Source: Branchiostoma floridae (lineage: Eukaryota; Chordata; Leptocardii; Amphioxiformes; Branchiostomatidae). Taken from it: a stretch of DNA of 64,000 bases. Below are positions 56,501-64,000 of the stretch, piece by piece; position 1 is the first letter of the stretch; each line of letters starts with the position of its first letter. A program made the position numbers and the translations under genes. The stretch spans positions 21,444,333 through 21,508,332 of the forward strand of contig NC_049992.1 in assembly GCF_000003815.2 (NCBI RefSeq), given 5' to 3'. A model generated the notes under the pieces. The model saw only the letters and a program-made list of their open reading frames with translations, had not been told where the DNA came from and ran no database searches.

Positions 56501-59129
56501 GTTGGTAGCGCCGAATCACTGTGGTCACCTGTTACTAGTTATTGGTGGCTCGTGTCCATAAATAAACAATCAGTAAAAAACAGCCACACAACTGTCATAC
56601 ACATAAGAAATAAAGCTTCACAAAATACTACAAATATTGGTCTTCAAATGTTTGTTGAGTAGAAGACCGGCCATAGTAAAAACAACATAAGCATCACCGC
56701 GGTTGTTTTCCCCAGGGAATGTGGCAGAAGAACGAACGCCCTAATAATTTGTTACTCTAACAAATGATTCATACCGTCTATAAAAGTGAAACTTCACAGA
56801 GTGATGTCGAATATGTTTCCCAATACGTACACAGAGATTTTTTTGTGATTTTGGCGTTGTCGTTTTTCATAATGATTTTGTTAGTTGGGCCGCCGCATTC
56901 AGTGCATTTCGCCCATTTCCCATGAAAACACGACCTGGATTGTGAATGACTTAGCCCTCCTCGCGGGAGACAAGAAGCACACAAAATTACAATTCTAGCT
57001 TTCCTTGAGAAAAAAATTTATAAAGTCTTTCTTTGATTGAGGTGCACAAATTGTATAGTAAACTAATTCTGTGGCAGAAGAGCCGTGTGAAGTACCTATT
57101 CACATAACACAAGCCAAGAGGCTAAGTACGTAACACAAGCCAAGAAGAGTCCTTCTTGTAACTGATCCTATACACAGGGTCACACTCAAATTTTGTGCCA
57201 AAAGATCACAAAGGGTGTCTGGGGGCATGGTCCGGCCAAAATTATGGACATTGTTGCTCAAAAAATGATCAATAAGACTGCAAAAATCAAAAGGACACAA
57301 TAATTTGAATAAATTCATGCTCACACCTATGGCAGACCTGTTCTGTTAGGGGAGGGTGGTTCTACACTGTAATCATGATAAAACCATTGTATGACTATGA
57401 GATCTAAGCATTTGTTTGTGCCTTAACATTGTGCAAGTAGGGGTGGGTACCTGTACATCACACTGGTACAAAACCGTTTTACTTGTTGGACGCTCCAAAA
57501 ACCACGGACCTGAAGAAATTTGGTGGACCGGTTGAGGGACCTTAGAAAACAAACAGATTATATGGACAGGCACTCACATGTTTGAGGGCTTACCAGTCAA
57601 AGAAAATGACTAGAACTAGAAGAGTTTAGTCACCTTTTTATAGTCATTTCTACCAAGTTTTTACAGTCAATCATATACAGAGGCAGTTATGCCGTGGGAG
57701 TCACATTTCTTTGTAGAAAAATGGACCATTGTTTTGAGTATTGTCCAAGTTTTCACATACAGTGAAAGTGAATCAGGTTCAGGTCCATACCTGGACTTGA
57801 TCCTTTGGACCTGAACCCAGACCTGGACCTGAATTTTCTGTACAGGTACCCATCCCTATATAGAAGGAAGAGTTCAAAATTGAGATCATCCAGGTTTCTG
57901 CCAGTTTGGGAGGGTGAAGATTTCCTGTACTCCTTATAATTTTAGTTTTTTTACTCCAATAAACTCCTATTCCTGGACCCCCTAAATGATTACATATTTC
58001 TTTGACCGTTGGCACTCTACTATTTAAAATGGAGATGACAGACAAATATTTCGAGCTGGAAAAAAGCCCCTAGCATGTTTTTGACATGGCATGAATAGCC
58101 AATGTGAGTGTTGGCATCTGATGACTGCAAACATATTGTGTAGAAATCTAACAATGGAGGTAAGGCATGACCAGACTATCAATTACCCTGGCATGGCTTC
58201 TTACATTACAGGGCCCCGGGGCTCTGGTCTAAACTGGAAGAATAAGCTAGCGGTATTGCATTAACACCAAACACACGCACGCACACACACACACACACAC
58301 ACACACATAAACATATACACAGACACACATATACACACAGACATACACACACACACACAGACATACATACACATATACACAGACACATACACACAATCAT
58401 ACATACATACCCTGTCATATACACAAACACATATACATACACACACAGAGACACATGCACACACAGACACACACACACACACATATGCACACACACACAC
58501 ACACACACATCCACAAATACATACGCGCACACACAAATATACACACAAACACACACATACAGACACATACACATAGTTGATACACTCACACATACTAGTA
58601 CATACACACACAGAGACACTCACATATATGTACAATGTATACCCATATACACATGCACACTCACATAAACACAAATACACAGACACACTTTCTCTCTGTC
58701 AGTCAGATATGATAAAGAATTCCTTCTAACTGAATCTAAGTTTCTTGTGGTCAGTCTGGAAGTAACGTGTGGGTAAGTAGAATCCTGGGCATACATACAT
58801 GTAACAGAACAGTACTCATCAACAACAAGGCAATAAATATACATTATCATCATAAAATGAAGGGATGGTTGACTTTACCCATAATAGGTCAGAAACACAC
58901 AGACAAGGTGAATAGAAGGACACAAGTCTGATAAATACTGCATGTTTGCCTACAGTTTCTGGAGGATCCTGAGGTTTCCCTCACACGTGGGTTCAGGCCG
59001 CCTCTCATGTGCCTCGTGCCCGTCTCCGTGATCGCTCGCCGCCATCCCGCTCAGCACCGACGCTCTCTTGGTCAGCCTGGGAGAGGACTGCGGAGAGTCC
59101 CCCGCTAGTGCCTGCAGTAGGTTCAGCAT
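44450..59129 (-). CDS. WD40-repeat (beta-propeller) protein, unnamed
   Basis: A cytosolic-type WD40 protein, presumably a scaffold; the partner is unknown. Exons in order: 58954-59129, 54264-54351, 53437-53575, 52698-52887, 52377-52494, 51458-51489, 47771 down into the gap at 47625, 46413-46505, 44450-44578 (TAG stop). About 370 residues are visible. Repeat-like cores are [87 protein letters not shown] and [15 protein letters not shown], consistent with a seven-bladed propeller. Start: ATG at 59129 (A at -3) follows an in-frame TAG 12 nt upstream; a second in-frame ATG at 59045 is possible. Frame is kept at all visible junctions. No signal peptide or membrane helix is seen. I do not recognise a specific ortholog. 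Confidence 0.9.
46413..46505 (-). CDS. WD40 gene, exon 8
   Basis: 31 codons in phase 0: [20 protein letters not shown], then [12 protein letters not shown] blade with the ITAGGSDxN core. The acceptor is TTTGTCAG and the donor CAG|GTACAG. Confidence 0.92.
46742..47525. mobile_element. Pogo-like element, copy D (right end in gap)
   Basis: Starts CAGTCAAACCTGACTATTTT after TA at 46740-46741, with the CTATAGCGGCCACCT and TGCGCCCGGTTTAAAGTTGT blocks. It resumes at about 47420-47525 (AGCGGGTACTGAAAGCATGT, CTTATTGCTCGTGGTCAAT). An unrelated segment of about 400 bp lies between. The right end is cut by the gap at 47526. Confidence 0.82.
47626..47771 (-). CDS. WD40 gene, exon 7 (3' end lost in a gap)
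   Basis: The first G completes Arg, then [40 protein letters not shown] and DKIKDIPP, running into the N gap. GPxICGxxLDI..xxLTGSWRxxxxLQxWD is a WD blade with a distinctive sequence shared by a subgroup of WD40 proteins. The acceptor is GTTTAACAG. The donor, and possibly a further small exon, is hidden in 47526-47625. Confidence 0.92.
47995..48817. repeat. Interspersed repeat family R1, copies 5-6
   Basis: Two stacked copies (48130 and 48430 onward) with CATTAATTATGCAAAT, CATTTGCATAA, GCCGCTAGGGAGCCC and a 3' end AAACCAATTCACCCTGCCGT running into the 440-N gap. It is about 700 bp long and closely similar to 50655-51335. Confidence 0.83.
48818..49257. other. Assembly gap (440 N)
   Basis: A sized gap between an R1 repeat and the 30-bp minisatellite, probably more of one or the other. 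Confidence 0.95.
49258..49893 (-). repeat. 30-bp minisatellite, dispersed block 1
   Basis: About 20 units of ACATGTAGMCATCAGAAGGT plus GTACATACTT, in the intron between WD40 exons 51458 and 47771. They are the same units as at exon 53437-53575. On the minus strand most carry the donor-like ACAT|GTAAGTAT, but four units read CTTCCATG, changing GTAAGT to GGAAGT. Confidence 0.95.
49902..50240. mobile_element. hAT-like non-autonomous element with 8-bp duplication
   Basis: 339 bp with ends CAGGGCTCTAGCCAGC and GCTGGCTAAAGCCCTG (one mismatch). It is flanked by CATTAGAA at 49894-49901 and again at 50241-50248. The 8-bp duplication and CAGGG ends are typical of hAT elements. It sits inside the 30-bp minisatellite, so it arrived after that array. 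No coding frame. A truncated relative is at 31290-31476. Confidence 0.93.
50241..50552 (-). repeat. 30-bp minisatellite, dispersed block 2
   Basis: About 10 units continuing block 1 beyond the hAT-like element and ending in the gap at 50553. Four units have the CTTCCATG variant that removes the donor GT on the minus strand. Confidence 0.94.
50655..51335. repeat. Interspersed repeat family R1, copy 7
   Basis: Nearly parallel to 48180-48817 (ATGAACATCTTTGCCCAAGC, CGCCCCTGCAGT, GCCGCTAGGGGGCCC, CACCAAGAATGAAACCAATC), ending CTTGAGTTATCTTGTTTACA and a (CA)n run. Then CATGGAGGTAAATATAACCT is repeated once in tandem to 51405. Confidence 0.83.
51458..51489 (-). CDS. WD40 gene, 32-nt micro-exon
   Basis: Encodes [10 protein letters not shown] plus AG and supplies the WD dipeptide that ends the blade begun in the exon at 52377-52494. 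The acceptor is TTTTTACAG and the donor GAG|GTAAGT. It is too short for ORF-based finding, but its phase fits both neighbours. Confidence 0.88.
51867..52074. mobile_element. TA-flanked MITE in an R1 repeat
   Basis: 208 bp with ends CTGTAAATGCAGAAACTTTT and the imperfect inverse ending AAATGTATTTATAG, TA on both sides. It contains GCGGTGG and CCGCGAA blocks in opposite orientation. Removing it restores GAGTTATTCCCTTT of the host repeat (51800-52300). Confidence 0.82.
52377..52494 (-). CDS. WD40 gene, exon 5
   Basis: Encodes [20 protein letters not shown], then [20 protein letters not shown]. GHxxRVFSVxxHP...[11 protein letters not shown] is a near-canonical WD repeat, finished by FWD in the next tiny exon. 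The acceptor is TTTTGTAG and the donor CAG|GTTAGA. Confidence 0.95.
52698..52887 (-). CDS. WD40 gene, exon 4
   Basis: 190 nt: [20 protein letters not shown], then [20 protein letters not shown] and [20 protein letters not shown], ending FEP plus AG. Two propeller blades, with the FW and MYD ends typical of WD40 strands. The acceptor is CATGTCAG and the donor CCAG|GTCAGT. Confidence 0.95.
52940..53437 (-). repeat. 30-bp donor-bearing minisatellite at WD40 exon 3
   Basis: Five units at 53303-53437 begin inside exon 3, followed by a unique 120-bp insert (53181-53302) and about eight more units at 52940-53180. On the minus strand the unit is CTTCTGATGGCTACAT then GTAAGTATGTACAC; every unit here keeps ACAT|GTAAGTAT. 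Variants alternate GCC/GAC. Confidence 0.95.
53437..53575 (-). CDS. WD40 gene, exon 3 (ends inside a 30-bp repeat)
   Basis: Encodes [20 protein letters not shown], then [20 protein letters not shown] and HLLMAT, ending ACAT|GTAAGTAT. The end was set by frame: only this donor (or one of its 30-bp copies) joins correctly to the next exon to give [10 protein letters not shown]. An earlier GTATGA at the GQ-K codons would put the next exon out of frame. Confidence 0.85.
53707..53806. other. Assembly gap (100 N) in a WD40 intron
   Basis: Default-length gap between exons 53575 and 54264. The phase of the neighbours fits without an extra exon. Confidence 0.95.
54264..54351 (-). CDS. WD40 gene, exon 2
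   Basis: 88 nt; the first T completes Leu, then [20 protein letters not shown] and AGLVHGAVK. It is the first WD-type blade. The acceptor is TATGTTTCAG and the donor AAG|GTAAAG. The first 42 nt of this exon plus its acceptor are repeated about 24 times in the upstream intron. Confidence 0.9.
54341..56178 (-). repeat. 75-bp minisatellite copying an acceptor and exon start
   Basis: About 24 units. On the minus strand each has GTGTGTTGTTATGTTTCAG (acceptor) followed by TGACTGTGGCCATGAGAATG, TCCTGTGTGTGA and GTACAGCT from the start of exon 54264-54351. That is 42 nt of exon plus 33 nt of intron per unit. Variants are ACGTACAGC/AAGTACAGC, TTAGC/TAAGC, a 4-bp ACAT insertion in two units and one deleted unit at 54600. 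Confidence 0.96.
57438..57858. mobile_element. MITE with TAGGGGTGGGTACCTGTAC ends
   Basis: 421 bp. The left end TAGGGGTGGGTACCTGTAC is mirrored as GTACAGGTACCCATCCCTA (one mismatch). The interior has repeated CAGGTCCA/TGGACCTG. No clear target duplication. It lies in the first intron of the WD40 gene; a truncated copy is at 39449. Confidence 0.85.
58262..58690. repeat. (CA)n-rich microsatellite
   Basis: About 430 bp of ACACAC mixed with ACATATACACAGACAC. The Cys/Val-rich open frames on the minus strand are a product of the repeat. Confidence 0.97.
58954..59129 (-). CDS. WD40 gene, first coding exon
   Basis: Begins [20 protein letters not shown] and ends [11 protein letters not shown] with the last Leu codon split (CT|GTAGGC). 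The in-frame stop TAG just upstream fixes the longest start at 59129. The Ser/Pro-rich N-terminus looks disordered. NLRILQKL followed by the next exon's GHEN is the usual lead into a WD repeat. Confidence 0.8.
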
Positions 59130-60560
59130 TGTTGTCGCCTAATCCACTTCAGCCACTGGCTCTAACAGGGATCAAATACCAACAACTTGTCATTTGAAGA
59201 GTATTAATATATAAAGTAAAAAATGTTGAGTTATTGCAGAAGTATTTAATGTAAACGGCTTGCAATTTAATGCTTTTCAAAAGTACCACCTACATGTAGC
59301 TAATTATGTACTACCAACCACACATTGTAGAAAACAGAACAAAGTGTTTCGACCCCTCTACCATGGCCAGTCAAGACTCTCGAACATAATTGGCTGGATC
59401 GATCAATTCAGGACACGCCAATCAAGAGTCTCAATTTCAGTAAAAATGTTGCTTGTCTAAATGAGATCATCTGGAAAGTGAAGCGTTGTGGGAACCCAGC
59501 AAGAATCTGTTCTGATGTTTGTGACTTTGAGATATCCAGAAACTACAACAAACCGTGCGTGTTGTCAAAACACAAGAGTTGTACACTACAGGTGACAGCT
59601 TCAAACCAGGAACCAGAATCCCTTCAACAAGGCACAGGGAACAAACGAGGCTTGAGAAATGGTACTAGACTGGCACTTGGGGGCAGCTGGTGTGATGGAA
59701 GACCAGTGGAGAAGGCTACATGACGCCAGGTGAGCTGTCGGCCGGCAGGTGAGAAACACTCAGTCAGGTAAGGTCACACTGGTAAGGTGTCATGGAGGGG
59801 TCATGACCTAGGGTAGACGATACCAATTAGTAAAGAGGGGTGCACCAAGAGAAAGTTTGATTATGTCAACTTTTTCGCAGCTGCAGCTAAATGGTCATAT
59901 CTTACTTGATATCTAATCAGTGTTATTTTTGAAAATGAAAGTGAACACTGTTATTGAAACGTTGAGCCGTAGTTTCTGTCACCACGGCAGATTGGACTTG
60001 TCTAAGATCTCTCGGCTCGGAAAAGCGGCATCTAGCGGCACCAGACGTGAGTGCAGTGGTGAGTTGGCACCAACAAACTTTTACCAAGCTGAAGTTGACC
60101 GCCTATTCATCCGCCCTTTCGTAGCCGCCGATTCAGCCGCCGATTCGNNNNNNNNNNNNNNNNNNNNNNNNNNNNNNNNNNNNNNNNNNNNNNNNNNNNN
60201 NNNNNNNNNNNNNNNNNNNNNNNNNNNNNNNNNNNNNNNNNNNNNNNACCGATTCGAAAGAACTGAAATTTCCAAAATTCGCCCCAAAGCGTCCATGGCA
60301 CTCAATGCATATCGGATATTGCTTCAATTCTGTAACAGCTCATGAATTCACATATAGATGATATTAGAAAGTAACATTTCATCTATAAAGTGCAAATTAG
60401 ACATTAGAAAACAAAACCTAGCGACAATCTCATGAACTACCGCCAAATCACTAGCAGAAAAGCAAATAGGGTCTTGAAAAACCCTACGTTTTCACAAAAC
60501 CAATAAAATTTTACATGGTTTGATTAACGAGCCACAGCGGGCCTAAGTGATAATCAGTAT
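59130..60560. other. Region upstream of the WD40 gene
   Basis: 59046-59150 is GC-rich and is the likely 5' UTR/promoter side of the WD40 gene. A plus-strand frame at 59920-60345 spans a gap and short CCGCCGATTCAG repeats; it has no recognised domain. Minus-strand frames over the same stretch are equally open. Confidence 0.4.
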
Positions 60561-63500
60561 TAGAGAGCGGGCAACTAAGATTAAAGTGACGCACAGATTT
60601 AACAGACATCACAGCGTTGCCATTAAGTTGACAGATGCGATCGGGAGAAAGACGGGGCGAGTTTGCCATTCTATTGACCCAATTAAACAATAAACTAAAC
60701 ATACAACTTCGACCAAACTCCTTCTGTTCTAACCGAAGTGTATCCGCTACGTAGTCTACGTGACAAATTCAACAGACAGCAAAGCATGATGACGACAGGG
60801 TGCCATAAAGTTAACATATGCGGTCAGAAGGAAGTCAGGGCGGGTTTTCCACTCTATTGTCCTATAAACTAAAACACAACTTCAACCAAACTCCTTCTGT
60901 TTACACCGGAGTACCTATGCTACATATTACTAGTCTCAAATTTAGCAGACATCAAGGCGTGATGACGTCAGAGTACCATAAAGTTGACATATGCGGTCAG
61001 AAAGAAGTCGTGGCGGATTTTCCACACTATTGACCTAATTAAAAAAATCATACACAATAAACTTAACATACAACTTCAACCAAACTCCTTCTGTTTACAC
61101 CGAAGTGCCTATGCTATATATTACTAGTCCCAATTTAACAGATATCAAAGCCTGATGACGTCAGGGTGCCATAAAGTTGACATATGCGGTCAGAAGGAAG
61201 TCAAGGCGGGTTTTCCACCCTATTGTCCTAATTAAAAGATTAATACACAATAAACTAAACATACAACTTCGACCAAACTCTTTCTGTTTACAATGAATTG
61301 TCTCCGCTACGTATAACTAGTCTTACATTTAACAGACATCAAGGCGTGATGACGTCAGAGTGCAATAAACTTGACATATGCGGTCAGAAGGAAGTCAATG
61401 CGGGTTTTCCACACTATTGTCCTATTGGAAAAATTTATACACAATAAACTAAACATACAACTTTAACCAAAATCCTTCTGTTTACACCCAAGTGCCTCAG
61501 CTACATATGGCTAGTTTCAAATTTTACAGACATCAAGGCGTGATGACGTCAGAGTACCATAAAGTTGACATAAGCGGTCAGAAAGAGGACTGGGCGGGTT
61601 TTCCACACTATTGACCTAATTAAAAGATTCATAGACAATAAACTAAACATACAACTTCAACCAAAATCCTTCTGTTCACACCCAAGTGCCTCAGCTACAT
61701 ATGGCTAGCTTCAAATTTTACAGACATCAAGGCGTGATGACGTCAGAGTACCATAAAGTTGACATAAGCGGTCAGAAAGAGGACTGGGCGGGTTTTCCAC
61801 ACTATTGACCTAATTAAAAGATTCATAGACAATAAACTAAACATACAGCTTCAACCAAACTCCGTCTGTTTACACCCATGTGCCTCCGCTACATATTTCA
61901 AGTCTCAAATTTAACAGACATCATGGCGTGATGACGTCAGAGTGCCATAAAATTGACATATGCAGTGAGAAGGAAGTCAGGGCGGGTTTTCCACTATATT
62001 GTCCTAATTAAAAAATCATACACAATTAACTTAACATACAACTTCAACCAAACTCCTTCTGTTTACATCGAAGTGCCTATGCTACATATTACTAGTCTTA
62101 AATTTAACAGACATCAAAGCATGATGACGTCAGGGTGCCATAAAATTGACTAAAACTGTCGTAATTGAATAAAACTGTCGTAATGGAAAAAAATTCATAC
62201 ACAATAAACTAAACATACAACTTCGACCAATCTCAGTCTGTTAACACCAGAGTATCTCCGCTACACATTACTAGTCTCAAATTTAACAGACATCAAGGCG
62301 TGTTGACGTCAGAGTGCCATAAAGTTGACATGTGCGGTGAGAAGGAAGTCAGGGCGGGTTTTCCACTATATTGTCCTAATTAAAAGATTAATACACAATT
62401 AACTAAATATACAACTTCGACCAAACTCTTTCTGTTCACATTGGATTGTCTCCGCTACATATTTACTTGTCTCAAATTTAACAGACCATCAAGGCGTGAT
62501 GACGTCAGAGTACCATAAAGTTGACATATGCGGTCAGAAAGAAGTCGTGGCGGATACACAATAAACTAAACATACAACTTCAACCAAACTCCTTCTGTTT
62601 ACACCGAAGTGCCTATGCAATATATTACAAATGTACTAGTCTCAAATTTAACAGACAGCAAAGCATGATGACGTCAGGGTGCCATAAAGTTGACATATGC
62701 GGTCAGAAGAAAATCAGGGCAGGTTTTCCACTATATTGTCCTAATTTTAAAAAATCATATACAATAAACTAAACATACAACTTCAACCAAACGCTTTCTA
62801 TTCACATTGGATTGTCTCCGCTACGTATTACTAGTCTCAAATTTAACAGACATCATGGCGTGATGACGTCAGAGTACCATAAAGTCAGGGGAAATCCGCT
62901 ATCTCCTATCTCCTAGACTAGAGGCGATAATTAACCCAAGCTGGTCTATGTTCGACGCTGAGGCCCGGGTTCGCCAGATGGCCTCCCGTGGGGTAGAGCG
63001 ATTAGCAAGCCTTTTGCCTGTCATAGAGTTAATCGAGCGTGTAATGTGAGTAAACACAGCGGTCAGAAGGAAGTCATGGCGGGTTTTCCACTCTATTGTC
63101 GTAATGGAAAAAAATTCATACACAATAAACTAAACATACAACTTCGACGAAACTCAGTCTGTTAACACCAGAGTATATCCGCTACATATTACTAGTCTCA
63201 AATTTAACAGACATCAAGGCGTTTTGACGTCAGAGTGCCATAAAGTTGACATGTGCGGTGAGAAGGAAGTCATGGCGGGTTTTCCACTATATTGTCCTAA
63301 TTAAAAGATTCATACACAATAAACTAAACATACAACTTCGACCAAACTCTTTCTGTTCACATACGATTGTCTCCGCTACATATTACTTGTCTCAAATTTA
63401 ACAGACATCAAGGCGTGATGACGTCAGAGTACCATAAAGTTGACCAAGGAGGTTGAGTTGACATATGCGGTCAGAAAGAAGTCGTGGCGGATTTTCCACA

Positions 63501-64000
63501 CTATTGACCTAATTAAAAAAAATCATACACAATAAACTAAACATACAACTTCAACCAAACTCCTTCTGCTTACACCGAAGTGCCTATGCTATATATTACT
63601 TGTCTCAAATTTAACAGACATCAAAGCCTGATGACGTCAGGGTGCCATAAAGTTGACATATCCGGTCAAAAGTAAGTCAGGGTGGGTTTTCCACTATATT
63701 GTCGAAATGAAAAAAAAATTATAGTCAATAAAATAAACATACAACTTCAACCAAAATCTGTTTGTTCACATTGGAGTACCTCTGCTGAGTAAAACTAGTC
63801 TCAAATTTAACAGACATCAAGGCGTGATGACGTCAGAGTGCCATAAAGTTGACAGGTGCGGTCAAAAGGAAGTCAGGGCGGGTTTTCCACTATATTGTCG
63901 AAATGAAAAAAAATTATAGACAATAAACTAAACATTCAACTTCAACCAAACTCTGTTTGTTCACATTGGATTACCTCTGCTGAGTAAAACTAGTCTCAAA
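60560..64000. repeat. 194-bp satellite with a CRE palindrome per unit
   Basis: At least 17 head-to-tail units of about 194 bp (169-196) continuing past the right edge. Unit landmarks are AACTTCAACCAAACTCCTTC, CTGTTTACAC, ACTAGTCTCAAATTTAACAG, ACATCAAGGCGTGATGACGT, CAGAGT.CCATAAAGTTGAC, ATATGCGGTCAGAAGGAAGT and GCGGGTTTTCCAC. TGACGTCA is intact in about 15 units. One unit is interrupted at 62885-63055 by an unrelated GC-richer segment. Confidence 0.96.

Noticed and set aside
58206-58853. Cys/Val/Ser-rich open frames of 137-141 aa
   Set aside because: They are translations of a (CA)n microsatellite.
1-64000. tRNA, rRNA or other structured RNA genes
   Set aside because: No cloverleaf with A and B box motifs or rRNA core was recognised by eye on either strand; a covariance-model scan would be needed to be certain.

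Overview
The window is a piece of an invertebrate chordate genome, most probably an amphioxus (Branchiostoma). The reasons are intron-rich animal genes with GT-AG introns, a P5B ATPase closest to vertebrate ATP13A2, a dense mix of small DNA transposons and LINE remnants, and minisatellites built from exon edges, which I recall being reported in amphioxus. The species call is inference. Eight runs of N (1-42, 21328-21427, 33412-33521, 47526-47625, 48818-49257, 50553-50652, 53707-53806, 60148-60247) are assembly gaps, mostly beside repeats.

Two protein genes are well supported, both on the minus strand. Gene 1 (31742 down to 1101, running off the left edge) is a P5B-type ATPase of the ATP13A2 class, the lysosomal polyamine exporter. 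Seventeen exons were placed by splice sites, and reading frame is kept at every junction that could be checked. The first exon, the exon(s) for membrane helices M1-M2 and the C-terminal third are not visible. Gene 2 (59129 down to 44450) is a seven-bladed-type WD40 protein that I could not name. Nine exons were placed from the start codon to a TAG stop, with one piece hidden by the gap at 47526-47625.

Between and inside the genes lie repeats. 1421-2384 is a 50-bp minisatellite that copies an exon end plus its splice donor. 16388-21300 is a GC-rich tandem-repeat block in the intron where M1-M2 should be. 12091-14299 is a nest of transposons: a LINE tail in a piggyBac-like element in a pogo-like element. 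29610-30120 is a Harbinger-like element. 39780-42460 is an L1-like LINE remnant with a palindromic element inside it. 49258-50552 and 52940-53437 are 30-bp donor-bearing minisatellites, one of them carrying a hAT-like element with a clean 8-bp target duplication. 54341-56178 is a 75-bp acceptor-bearing minisatellite. 60560-64000 is a 194-bp satellite with a CRE palindrome in nearly every unit.

The most striking result is that three independent minisatellites, in two genes, each start exactly at an exon boundary and multiply a working splice site. Two of them lead to stop codons if a copied site is used. The third (WD40 gene, exon 53437-53575) is in frame and open, so choosing a different donor would add 10-residue modules.
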